Assembly (NCBI RefSeq): GCF_032362555.1
Contig: NC_083516.1
Span: 1,079,001 to 1,143,000 of the forward strand
Origin: Amyelois transitella
Lineage: Eukaryota; Arthropoda; Insecta; Lepidoptera; Pyralidae
Direction: 5' to 3'
Length of the DNA: 64,000 bases
This document shows, in pieces, positions 1-10,378 of this stretch. Below the pieces are notes generated by a model. The model did not search any database and had not been told where the DNA came from. It saw only the letters and a list, made by a program, of their open reading frames with translations. The position numbers were made by a program, and so were the translations under genes. Position 1 is the stretch's first letter; every line of letters begins with the position of its first letter.

Positions 1-230
1 GACAACATCTTTCCACTTGCCACTATCTCTGCGTACGTCTTTCGCTTCATCCACATTAATAACTCTCGAAGCTCGGCGTTTTCGGATACTCTTGACCTGA
101 CCTTTTGCCAGGACGTCCTTAATTTTATCACGGTACGCTTGTCTAGGCCTTCCTGCCTTTCTGTGCACATTCTACTTGTTTATTTGTTTAATCTTGTATA
201 TTCTCTTCAAACTCTTTTGCAGAAATCACG
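1..230 (-). repeat. LINE 3'-end fragment
   Basis: On the minus strand this resembles the last ~230 bp of the coding end of the LINE at 54081-56708, including the segment for the conserved C-terminal motif [14 protein letters not shown] in decayed form. It is cut by the window edge, has no TATG tail here and is not an intact reading frame. Confidence 0.75.
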
Positions 231-1558
231 TAACAACTAATGCTCGCGTCCGATTAACGTAATATATTTTCCGACTTATGTGTACTGTATTATGCCTACG
301 AGTTTAGCCTCTATGAGTGTTCACACAGATGACGTTATCGATAATTTTTCCGATCGTTAACCCTGAATCACTCCTTTTTGGGATAACATCGTCCATTCGG
401 GATGCGAAGCTGCGAAATTTTAATTCAGTAGGTACAAGCTAGGTGTTTGTTCATCAGTTTGCCTGCCTATAGTGTGTCTACGTGACTTGACGCACATACG
501 GAAGTATATAGACTAATAATTGCAGTGTTAGATATCTTTGAGTCGTATGATAGTGTTTTCTCTCTTATGTTTGCGTGTACCTTGTTGCACCTATTCTTAA
601 TCTAAATCCGCTATGATCAGAGTAATAATTTGTAAGGAGCAGTATTCTAATTATCCAATACATACTATATCTCGCTACATTCCAATACATACTATATCTC
701 GCTCACTGATTTCTGATTTTCTTTTGGTGCAGTAAAGAGTTTATCTATCTTTTTCTGTATATGTATAGTATATTAGTTAGTAGTTGTATGAAGTTGTGTA
801 GTTTATATGAAGCGTAATTTACCGTTATAAATAGCGATATATATACCGCTTACCGTTATATAAATATATATATTAATACTGTAAATGCGTGTTATTAAGA
901 CAATAACACATCATGTATTATAATGATTAATGAATGCGCAGACGCGATGAATAACCTCCATTGTCAGCTCACATATCAGTCACACGCCAATGGGTGACAA
1001 TCTATAGAAAATCCAGATGAATGAAATCATGATATAATAACTTGATTATCCGTTTATAACCCAGAGACAAAGGCTTATTTTGCTGTGAACACGATTGCTT
1101 AGACAAGTGAGATGAGGCGGTGAGAGCGATGGATGAGAAACTACATTAATTTTGATCATTGCAGCAAATAAATAGATCAATGATACACGAGATTATCAAG
1201 ACTGTTGGCTCTGTCTTCCCCGCAAGGGATATAGTCGATGATAGTGAGATGAGCGATGATAAATTTCGATTACATATTGTAACAAATAAAAATATCAATG
1301 ATGATGTAGAATGTGGAATTTGATCACCCAGGTGACCAAAATGGAATAATCCATTCATTGGATATAGAAGAGGAACCCCAAGAATAATAAGAAGAAGGGG
1401 GACCCCAAGAATAATATTAAGAAAAAAAAGCAAAACTGTCCCTCCGCGCTATTTGCTTCTATTGTTTTTCTTTTCTTTTTTAAAATAGGCATAATGTCAG
1501 AATTGAGATTCAAAAAGTGACAGGCTGCTAGCCTATCGCTTACTAGCTTTTTACGACA
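231..1558. other. AT-rich spacer with short repeat scraps
   Basis: No gene is supported. Around 700-760 there is a piece ending in a cagtaaagag/tatctatc motif, like the TATC-tailed retroposon end seen again at 2765-2852 and 50800-50960. Positions 1186-1240 hold the 3' end of the common TATG-tailed retroposon. Short open frames here have no recognisable content. Confidence 0.5.
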
Positions 1559-1803
1559 TCCGTGGGAAAAAGATGGAGTGGTCCTATTCTTTTTTTTAAT
1601 ATTGGTGCCGGGAACCACACGGCACAGTGTTGCATATTACTCTCTTTGGGGAAGAGATGTGGTGGTCCTATTCTGTTTAATATTGGTGCCGGGAACTACA
1701 CGGCACAGTGTTGCATATTACTCTTTTTGGGAAAGAGATGTTGTGGTCCTATTCTTTTTTAATATTGATGCCGGGAACCACACGGCACAGTGTTGCATAT
1801 AGC
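1559..1803 (-). repeat. 81-bp tandem repeat, 3 copies, from retroposon 5' end
   Basis: Three direct copies (period 81-82 bp; the ggcacagtg motif starts at 1621, 1702 and 1784) contain the reverse-oriented 5' end of the common TATG-tailed retroposon plus a short unique tract. The copies differ by scattered substitutions, so the expansion is not brand new. Confidence 0.8.
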
Positions 1804-1980
1804 TTTGCTAAATAAAGGACCGCCCAAGGCCGAGCCGCTCGCCGTTCCATTGTGCACAGATTTCTACAAGTTTATTACCAGTAAATTATTATTGTAAGTG
1901 TTATTGCTTCTGAATTACTGGTGTATGCAATTACTGATTTATTAAGTCTGCTCGTATCGTATTAATTTCTCAGTTAACAT

Positions 1981-2225
1981 GCATACATACATATGATCAC
2001 GTCTATATCCCTAGCGGGGTAGACGGAGCCACCAGTCTTAAAAAGACTGATAGGCCACGCTCAGCTGTTTGGCTTAGTGTTAGAATTGAGATTCAAATAA
2101 TGACAGGTTGCTAGCCCATCGCGTAAAACAAGAATCCCTCATCCAAGTTTATAAGCCTATCCCTTAGTCGCCTTTTACGACATCCATAGGAAAGAGATGG
2201 AGTGGTCCTATTCTTTTTCCTAATG
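1981..2225 (-). repeat. TATG-tailed short retroposon (near full length)
   Basis: Reference-type copy of the ~260-bp family that recurs more than 20 times in this window. In its sense (minus) direction it runs from a hairpin-forming 5' end (TGCCG, loop, CGGCA in better copies) through a conserved body to CTACCCC, CGTGATTATATG and a TATG tail. It has no clear tRNA A or B box. Its last ~45 bases resemble the end of the LINE at 54081-56708. Confidence 0.75.
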
Positions 2226-2951
2226 AATATTATTTATATTCTATTATTTTTTTTGTTAACATGCACTTCGGTTATAAAGAAGTCTTTAATATATTGCGCT
2301 TGCGCATTCGTCTGTTTATTTAAAAGTATCATTTTACTACATTGTGCCTGAATTGTTTCTGCCACAACTGTTTACAGTTCACTCGTGTAATTGTATGATT
2401 ATCTTTGTCCAAATTACGTCAATCTCGTTCTTTATCGCTTGTTGAAATAAAAAGATGTGATACCTTTCTTATCTCGAGTAATAAGAATTCAGGGTCGGGA
2501 TCCCATATATCCTGGTTAAAGAGCTATTATACTAATACAATTTGACGCTTTATATTATTAACGGGAAGATAAAAAACAGCATTATGAGTTGTGATTCATG
2601 ATTATCTAAGTAGGAAATGCTAAATGATTATGTGTGAGATTGATGTGCCTAGGTACGTCAGATAATTTGGAGCACATATTTTGAAGAAAAATATGTCTCT
2701 GTAAAAATACAAAGAGATTTACGAGACTTAGTACTTCCCCAACTCTACCAACTGTCTTTGATATGTAACAAAGAAGAGTTTTGTGCTGTTTTGTATGTTT
2801 TTCTCTTATTGTGCTATAAAGAGTTTTATCTATCTATCTATCTAAGATTTTGGGAAATTCACAGTTCATACGGCAACGAAGTCTTGTGAATATTAAAATC
2901 GTTTAACAGCGTGGTTCTCACTGGCAATAGTGTTTAAATGTATTTAACACT
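2226..2951. other. AT-rich spacer; TATC-tailed retroposon end
   Basis: No gene seen. 2765-2852 ends with a gtgctataaagag motif followed by a run of tatc repeats, the layout of a CR1-like or SINE 3' tail; the same type occurs inverted at 50800-50960. Confidence 0.5.
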
Positions 2952-3208
2952 AGTTGTGCCCACGATTTCGTCCGCGTGAAATAGTTATTTTGGGCATCAT
3001 TGAAGAATGAATTATATTTCCCCGTTTTTTTCACATATTCCATTACTTCTTTGCTCCTTATAGTTGCAGCCTGATGTTATATAGCCTAAAGCCTTTCTCG
3101 ATAATGGTCTATTAAACTCAAAAAGAATTTTTCAATTCCAACCAGTAGTTCCTGGAGATTAGCGCGTTCAAACAAACTCTTCAGCTTTATAATATTAGTA
3201 TAGATTTG
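2952..3208 (-). mobile_element. Helitron-like non-autonomous element, type 2
   Basis: On the minus strand it begins TCTATACTAATATTATAAAG and ends in CTAG followed by T. This fits the Helitron rule (TC at the 5' end, CTRR at the 3' end, insertion between A and T) and resembles Lep1-type elements known from Lepidoptera. No coding capacity. Class assignment is inferred from the ends only. Confidence 0.55.
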
Positions 3209-3243
3209 CTTATTCAGAAACAATGTCTCAGACACAAGAAAGA

Positions 3244-3912
3244 CTAGACGCGGCCAATTAAACGCCAGGGTCGCATCACGGTGTCAATGGACAGCCAATG
3301 TCGCCTCTGTGCAATCGAATGCAATGTCGCTTGACGATTTCTCTGAAATTTTGCAAGAGTCTATGTAAAAAGCTTTTTGTATATTCCTACGGCAGCAAAA
3401 GCTATATGCTATGGTAACGACACGTCACGTTATGACGCGAAATCAACCCAGGGCCAGGTTTCAATCAAAGCGGATAGGGGACGGATATGTGGCGACATCT
3501 ATACGCTCGCAAGTCACAAAAATAAAATCACGCCACGCTATCACTAAAAAAAAGAAAAGTCTAAATCGCGCAAGCAAAGATTTCACGGATTGGAGCATAT
3601 ATACGACTCCCGACACAACATTGTCGGAGCAGCGGTTCCCCAGGCGTCACACCTAGCCTGGCGGAAGATCTTCCATTTGGTGGCGGTCTAGCTGAATCAT
3701 TGCTCCCATTCGTGACCCCTACGTGAAGCTAAGGGAAGAGGAGATGTGAGAATAACGAAAACTGATTACTTATTAACAAATCACATCTCGTCTTCTCTTC
3801 TCTCCGCTTTGGTAGAAACCTGGCCTAAGAATGATTCTAGACGCGGCAAATAGAACGCCAGGGTCGCATCACGGTGTCAATGGACGGCCAATGTCGCTTC
3901 TACGCAATCGAA
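3244..3912. repeat. Direct repeats 593 bp apart flanking a unique block
   Basis: Two ~75-bp direct repeats start with ctagacgcgg at 3244 and 3837 and end near gcaatcgaa at ~3319 and ~3912. The block between holds a tract around 3480-3590 that is shared with APPBP2 intron sequence around 20470-20760 and a tract around 3650-3720 shared with 37560-37620. The layout could be two copies of one element or a small composite insertion; no terminal structure decides. Confidence 0.55.
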
Positions 3913-4673
3913 CTGTGCCATCGTGCACTATGAATGCACGGCCCGCTGACATCTATAATGTACACTAGACTTCATATTGAAGATAAAGAATTGGCCTTCG
4001 ATTTTGGCCATTTCGACACTGTTTGGGAATTATTTGGGTGGAATTTTATGCCGCTTCGTCCTTTGATAGCGAATTTTAGAATATTCTTAATTTAATAATA
4101 TTAATATACTGCTTGTTATGTAATTAGATTAATAATTATTGTAATAACCATTCAACAAAACACAGTAAAATGCACTAAGTGCATTTAATTTTACTTAAAA
4201 TTAACAATGTATCACGGCGACGGAATTTTATTTTATTTTTAACACTCCGTACATTCTGTGGTACTCCCTCGGTTTACCCCGGGCTCTTCTCCGTTGAAGT
4301 TAGGATTTAGGATGTAACTGACGGACACACTATGTGTGGGGGAGCTTCAAATGGGGGGCCAAAAATTAGCTATCTTTTTTGTATAGAATATTTAGTCCAG
4401 CGCACTTGTTTTATTCACGTCTGTGGTACGGTCGCATTGTGCGCTTGATGCGTTATCTCATTGTCATGTGTGTCTTACAATGTTCTGTCGCAAGATTGAG
4501 ATATAATTTTGTTATTGTCGCTATTTTGTTTTAAAGGTTTCTTGAGCGGTTCTTAAGGTATTTTTTTAAGGCAAATAAAATTGTTTCTAGGTCCTGCTGT
4601 CCAAGTGCATAATAGCATTACGTGCAACAAATGTTAAGTTGTATTTGTAGTGTAGAAAAATGCATTTGCAACT
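3913..4673. other. Unannotated AT-rich spacer
   Basis: No coding region or complete repeat recognised. A short palindrome (aaaatgcactaagtgcattt) lies near 4167-4186. Confidence 0.4.
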
Positions 4674-4913
4674 TACATACATACATACATATGGTCACGT
4701 CTATATCCCTTGCGGGGTAGACAGAGCCAACAGTCTTGAAAATACTGAATGCCCACGTTCAGCTATTTAGCTAAATCATAGAATTGAGATTCAATTAGCG
4801 ACAGGTTGCTAACCCATCGCCTAAAAAAGAATCCCAAGTTAAGTAAGACATCCATGGGAAAGAGATGGAGTGGTCCTATTCTTTTTTTTAATTGGGAACC
4901 ACACGGCACAGTT
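4674..4913 (-). repeat. TATG-tailed short retroposon
   Basis: Nearly full copy in minus orientation: tail and CGTGA motif at the left, agaatagg/ggcac 5' end at the right, with a small deletion near 4830-4850. About 40 bases of flank are repeated on both sides (gtatttatagtgtagaaaaatgcatttgcaac-type sequence before 4673 and after 4905), which looks like an unusually long target duplication of about 30 bp. Confidence 0.75.
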
Positions 4914-5547
4914 GTATTTATAGTGTAGAAAAATGCATTTGCAACATATGTACATTGTATTTAATGCAGCTCGTCATGCATAGGCATTATGGCCGCTTAA
5001 TTTAAAGGTAATCACTGACCGTGTGCATCCGATAGCGACATTATAATTTTATGCAGTCAGTTTATACACGAAAGGTTTCGTTGAAAATTGCTAACGATTT
5101 TTAGGGTTCCGTATCTAAAAGGTAAAACGAGACCCTATCACTAGGGCTTCGCTGTCTGTCTGTATGTCTGTCATCAGGCTGTATATCATAAACCGTGATA
5201 GCTGGAAATTTACATATTTATGTATTTCCTTTACCGCTTAAAAGACAAATACTAAATTTATTTTATTATGCCAAACAGCTGAATGTGGCCTCTCAGTCTT
5301 TCAAGAATGTTGGCTCTGTCTACCCCGTAAGGGATATAGTCGTGGCCTTATGTGTGTATGTATTAAAATATATATACATATATACACACAATGTAATTTT
5401 ATCCTGCCGGCGTCAGTCCCGGTTGCAGATGTGTGCGTGAAGTTAGCATTACAGCTTTCAGCATATCAAAGATTTCTCTCAGAGTACAATTCGCTAATAT
5501 TATTATAATTTGGATACGATAGTTCCTGATGGATAGGACAATAATAG
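4914..5547. other. Spacer with repeat fragments
   Basis: 5100-5220 contains a tagggttccgta-type piece common in lepidopteran genomes, including a run of ctgt repeats. 5276-5360 is a 3'-end copy of the TATG-tailed retroposon. No gene seen. Confidence 0.45.
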
Positions 5548-5762
5548 GTCCACCCCATCTCTTTCCCACAAATGTCGTAAAAGGCGACTAAGGAATAGGC
5601 TTATAAACTTGGGATTCTTTATTTAGACGATGGGAAAGCAACCTGACGCTATTTGAATCTCAATTATTTCATCAATCCAATAAGCTGAACGTGGCCATTC
5701 AGTTTTTGAAGAGTGTCGGCTCTGTCTACCCCGCAAGGGATATAGACGTGACTATATGTATG
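5548..5762 (+). repeat. TATG-tailed short retroposon
   Basis: Plus-oriented copy from the aggaccac block near the 5' end to the gatatagacgtgac end and TATG tail; the first ~25 bases of the family are missing or diverged. Confidence 0.75.
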
Positions 5763-5989
5763 TATGTGACCCATGAACATGACATCACTGTGGTATAGTT
5801 GTATGTTGTTACTTGAAATAGTAAATAATGTTCATGAATTGTTTAATTTGTTATTAATCTCGTGAGATACAATATGTCTGATGGGATGGGATGTTGAAAA
5901 GAAATAACGCGCCATTTGTTTTCTCATGCTTTGGTTTTTGAACTAATTTTAAGTAAAAAACTAATTCTTAATCGACTACAGGCCACAGA

Positions 5990-6227
5990 TCCTACTAATA
6001 TTATAAATGCGAAAGTTTGTCAGTATGTCAAGATGTCAGTATGGATGTTTGTTACTCTTTAACGCAAAAACTACTGAACCGATTACGAGGAGATTTGGTA
6101 TGTAGGTAGCTGAAGACCCTAGCATATCATATAGCTAGCTAGAATAACATATAGGCTACTTTTTATTCCGGAGTTCCCGCGGTATTGATAGGGTTTCCAT
6201 GCAGACTAAGTTGCGGGCGGCCTCTAG
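5990..6227 (+). mobile_element. Helitron-like non-autonomous element, type 1
   Basis: Starts TCCTACTAATATTATAAATG after an A and ends in GCGGGCGGCCTCTAG before a T, the Helitron end rule. It carries the type-1 body with the cacgcaaaaactactgaacc core seen also at 8488-9540 and 38631-38835. Confidence 0.6.
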
Positions 6228-6235
6228 TAATGCCA

Positions 6236-6336
6236 TAGGTACAGCTTAACGTGGCCTGTCAGACTTTAAGACTCTTGGCTCTGTCTATCCCGCAAGGGAT
6301 ATAGACGTGACCATGTGTGTGTGTGTGTGTGTGTAT
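6236..6336 (+). repeat. TATG-tailed retroposon 3' end plus GT microsatellite
   Basis: Contains the last ~85 bp of the family (cagcttaacgtggcc to gacgtgaccatgtg), but the TATG tail has been replaced by a (GT)n tract at ~6315-6335. Confidence 0.7.
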
Positions 6337-7420
6337 TTAATTGATGACGTTTGAATACAAATGTGTGTGTCCATAACTGACTTACCTATTCTATTTCTAT
6401 GTAAGTAGTATGAAGTGTTCATAATTATTTATAGAGTACTTAAATAGAAATATAGGCTATTGTCGAAAAGTTTGTTACAGTTCAATATACAAACATACAT
6501 ACATATAGTCACGACTATAACCCTTGTGGGGTAGACAAAGCCAACATCATCGTTAAGACTGAAACTGATGGAATTGAAATTATTATTGTAACAGTTCACA
6601 AATGTGAAATTTACAATGAAATATCGTTTTAAATATGTTTTATAAGCACTACGAAGGAATTTCACGCCGTGACTGTTAGGCAAGATGATTTTGCAATCAG
6701 ACTATAAAAAAATGCTGATAACGTGAACTGTGTGTGTTTGTTTTTGTTGTTATTAAGTAAGATAACAGTGGGCCATATATATATCTATATATAAATTTAT
6801 ACTAACTTGGTAATAAAAAATAACGAACCGTTCTACTAAAATTATACTGTCTGCCCCCCCCTGGAGGATGTGGACATGATTGTATGTATGTAAAGTTTAA
6901 TGATTAGGTTTTTAGAGTTGTTAGTGTTGGAGTAAGTGGCCAAGTTCCTGGAGTCCCTGATTCAATATGGTACTTAATTTAATCATTATGTTTTAGGGTC
7001 AGTGTCACTTACCATTTTATTATATGCATGATTTCTGTATTGATCCCATCCTCGTGAATCTATAAAAATCTAGGTCGTGAATCTATAGAAGTATAATAAT
7101 GCACTGCAGCATTTTCTTCAACAACGTCAACTTCACAACTACTATAAAACAATACATTTTTAAACAGGCATATACCTACATATTTGGCATTATTTATTTC
7201 AAAGTTTGTGACACTTTATCAGACTGTCATTTGTTATATTGAAAAAAATATATATTTACCAAACTGTTGCCAAGACTTAACCTTTGCAATGAAAAGGTGA
7301 CACAGCCGGTTGTGTGATCAGCTGCTTCGATACAAGTGACGTTTTATCAACTTTTGAATGTAAAATATTATGAGTTTAATGAATACTTAGCTTAATATCA
7401 GGACTTCCTTACTTATCATA
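6337..7420. other. Spacer with repeat fragments
   Basis: 6482-6560 is a minus-oriented 3' end of the TATG-tailed retroposon. 7085-7150 carries a cactgcagcattttc / aacgtcaac motif that recurs at 10910-10960, 12356-12400, 51525-51570 and, inverted, near 27960-28080, so it marks another interspersed family. No gene seen. Confidence 0.45.
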
Positions 7421-7678
7421 CATACATACATATGGTCACGTCTATATCCCTTGCGGGGTAGAGCCAACAGTCTTGTAAAGACTGAATGGCTACGTTCAGC
7501 TATTTGGCTTAATGATAGAATTGAGATTCAAATAGTGACAGGTTGCTAGCCCATCGCCTAAAAGAAGAATCCCAAGTTATTTTAGTTAAGCCTATCCCTT
7601 AGTCGCCTTTACGACATCCATGGGAAAGAGATGGAGTGGTCCTATTCTTTTTTGTATTGGTGCCGGGAACCACACGGA
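7421..7678 (-). repeat. TATG-tailed short retroposon (full length)
   Basis: Minus-oriented near-complete copy; the flank catacata is present at both sides, consistent with target-site duplication merged with the tail. Confidence 0.8.
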
Positions 7679-7839
7679 TCATACATACATATCTTTTATT
7701 TATGTATTTATTTATTATTACACATAACAGAATACAACTTAGTACATTTAGTAAAATAAAAAAATAAATAGTAGAAACATATCTAGGTCGTATCCCACGG
7801 GATGTGTTTATGCAAAAAACAAACACGTCTTTATCCCGA

Positions 7840-8020
7840 TGTATATCGTAAAATTCGACTATTAGACATGCTTATAAATTTAGGATTCTTTTTTCAGGCG
7901 ATGGGCTGGCAACCTGTCACTATTTGAATCTCAATTCTATCATAAAGCCAAACTTTTTTCAAGACTATTAGCTCTGTCTACACCGCAAGGGATATAGACG
8001 TGATTGTATGTACGTACGTA
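7840..8020 (+). repeat. TATG-tailed short retroposon, 5' part diverged
   Basis: Plus-oriented body from the cgtaaaattcgacta block to the gatatagacgtgattgtatg end; the 5' hairpin is absent. Confidence 0.65.
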
Positions 8021-8292
8021 ACAATTTTGATAACAATATTCTTGAAATGGCTTCTCTGATTGATGTTATTGGGTATTGAAACCCTATGCAGTCGCTCAAT
8101 TGATTGCAATTGAATGATTCGTCACGTTTGACTCTGAGAATTAATTCATCCTTTGACATTTTGTGACTCTTAAATAAAGTATACATACATATAATCACTA
8201 CTTTGACTGGGGTACATATAAGTCTCCAAAGGTTCACGTTCAATAGTAGGTATGGCATAATAATCCTAACAATATTATGCTACTACATACTA

Positions 8293-8487
8293 CAAACTAG
8301 CTGTGCCCGCAACTCGTCCGCGTGAAATAGTTATTTTGGGCTCCTTATAGTTGCAGCGTGATGTTATATAGCCTAAAGCCTTCCCCGATAAATGGTCTAT
8401 TCAACGCAAAAAGATTTCTTTAATTCGAACCGGTAGTTCCTAAAATTAGCGCTTTCAAACAAACAAACAAACTCTTCAGCTTTATAA
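8293..8487 (-). mobile_element. Helitron-like element, type 2, shortened
   Basis: Minus-oriented copy bounded by ctagctgtgcccgc on the left and ttcagctttataa on the right; it lies immediately next to a plus-oriented type-1 element, so the two are inserted back to back. Confidence 0.55.
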
Positions 8488-9540
8488 TCCTACTACTATT
8501 ATAAAGGCGAAAGTTTGTATGGATGTTTGTTACTCTTTCACGCAAAAACTACTGAACCGATTACCATGAAATTTGGTATGTAGGTAGCTGAAGACCCAGA
8601 ATAACACATAGGCTACTTTTTATCCCAGAGTTCCCGCGGGATTGATAGGGTTTCCATGCGGACGAAGTCGCGGGCGGCCTCTAGTATTAGTATAGATGTG
8701 AAAGTTTGTGAGTAGGTATGTCAGGATGTCAGTGTGGATATTTGTTACTCTTTCACGCAAAAACTACTGAACCGATTACGATGAAATGATTTGTATGTAG
8801 GTAGCTGAAGACCCAGAATAACACATAGGCTACTTTTTATCCCGGAGTTCCCGCGGGATTGATAGGGTTTCCATGCGGACGAAGTCGCGGGCGGCCTCTA
8901 GTATTAGTATAGATGTGAAAGTTTGTGAGTATGTCAGGATGTCAGTGTGGATGTTTGTTACTCTTTCACGCAAAAACTACTGAACCGATTACGATGAAAT
9001 GATTTGTATGTAGGTAGCTGAAGACCCAGAATAACATATAGGCTACTTTTTATCCCGGAGTTCCCGCGGGATTGATAGGGTTTCCATGCGGACGAAGTCG
9101 CGGGCGGCCTCTAGTATTAGTATAGATGTGAAAGTTTGTGAGTATGTCAGGATGTCAGTGTGGATGTTTGTTACTCTTTCACGCAAAAACTACTGAACCG
9201 ATTACGATGAAATGATTTGTATGTAGGTAGCTGAAGACCCAGAATAACATATAGGCTACTTTTTATCCCGGAGTTCCCGCGGGATTGATAGGGTTTCCAT
9301 GCGGACGAAGTCGCGGGCGGCCTCTAGTATTAGTATAGATGTGAAAGTTTGTGAGTATGTCAGGATGTCAGTGTGGATGTTTGTTACTCTTTCACGCAAA
9401 AACTACTGAACCGATTACGATGAAATGATTTGTATGTAGGTAGCTGAAGACCCAGAATAACATATAGGCTACTTTTTATCCCGGAGTTCCCGCGGGATTG
9501 ATAGGGTTTCCATGCGGACGAAGTCGCGGGCGGCCTCTAG
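8488..9540 (+). mobile_element. Tandem array of Helitron-like type-1 units
   Basis: One type-1 copy starting TCCTACTACTATTATAAAGG is followed by four head-to-tail units of 213-217 bp; each ends in CGGGCGGCCTCTAG (CTAG starts at 8681, 8898, 9111, 9324 and 9537). Units differ by only a few bases. Head-to-tail copies are a recognised product of rolling-circle style replication or of unequal crossing over. Confidence 0.7.
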
Positions 9541-9587
9541 TGACATTATAAGATGGTAACAAACAATCACTGTATTAAAGTTGTATT

Positions 9588-9827
9588 AAAATTGATATTC
9601 AAATAGTGGCAGGTTGCTGGCTCATCGCCTTCAAAAACAATCCCAATTATTAATTAGTCTATCTCTTAGTCGGCTTTTACGATATCCATGTTAAGGAGAT
9701 GGAGTGGCTTCAGCTACCTACATACCAAATTTCATGGTAATCGGTTCAGTAGTTTTTGCGTGAAAGAGTAACAAACATCCATACATCCATACAAACTTTC
9801 GCCTTTATAATAGTAGTAGGATGTTTA
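9588..9827 (-). repeat. Fused retroposon and Helitron fragments
   Basis: 9588-9705 is a minus-oriented piece of the TATG-tailed retroposon, joined directly at gagatggagtgg to a minus-oriented Helitron type-1 piece (about 9706-9827) that ends with ataatagtagtagga. The Helitron interrupts the retroposon, so it is the younger insertion. Confidence 0.6.
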
Positions 9828-9954
9828 CGTCTAGTTAAATAAAATCGATTGCTGACATGCAACCTTTGAATAATTAATTAGAAGAGAAAATGCTGAGGTA
9901 ACTTACGCATCGGAATGAGGCTTTGAAAATGGTGGAAATGGTTTTACTCGCGTT

Positions 9955-10275
9955 TCGAGCTTGGTAGTCGAATTGGTAAGGTGCTCGGTTAAAATGCGTG
10001 TGGCGCAGAAAGGGCACAGGTTTGAATCTTATCTTAGGCTATGTTGTACCAATGGCTATTTTCGAAGTTATGTACATTAGTTTGAATACTAACCGTTGTG
10101 ATGTGATGTGAGTGAAAAACATCGTGGTGAAACCTGCACATTCAGGCAACTGGATGTGTAACCATGGATCCAATACGGGTTAGGTTTACCTGCTAAATGT
10201 TACGGAGGTCAGATGGGAGTCGCTTCGTATAAAAACCTGACTCACCCTAAATCCAGGATCCATGGTCAAAGGCAT
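9955..10275 (+). repeat. tRNA-derived SINE (family B)
   Basis: tRNA-like head with an A-box-like ttggtaaggtgctcgg and a B-box-like ggtttgaatctt, then a body with gaaacctgcacattcagg and aaacctgactcaccc. Copies recur at 15255, 36955 and inverted at 44115. The head is decayed, so it is a retroposon and not a tRNA gene. Confidence 0.65.
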
Positions 10276-10277
10276 AG

Positions 10278-10378
10278 GTACCCAAGCCTATCCTTTGTCG
10301 CCTTTTACGACATACATGAGAAAGATATGGAGTAGTCCAATTCTTTTTTTCTATAGGTGCCGGGAACCACACAGCACG
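10278..10378 (-). repeat. TATG-tailed retroposon 5' fragment
   Basis: Minus-oriented 5' third of the family (cgccttttacgac to ccgggaaccacacagcac), directly abutting the SINE to its left. Confidence 0.7.

Noticed and set aside
1146..1433. 95-codon hydrophobic minus-strand frame
   Set aside because: AT-rich repeat scraps, no start context or homology.
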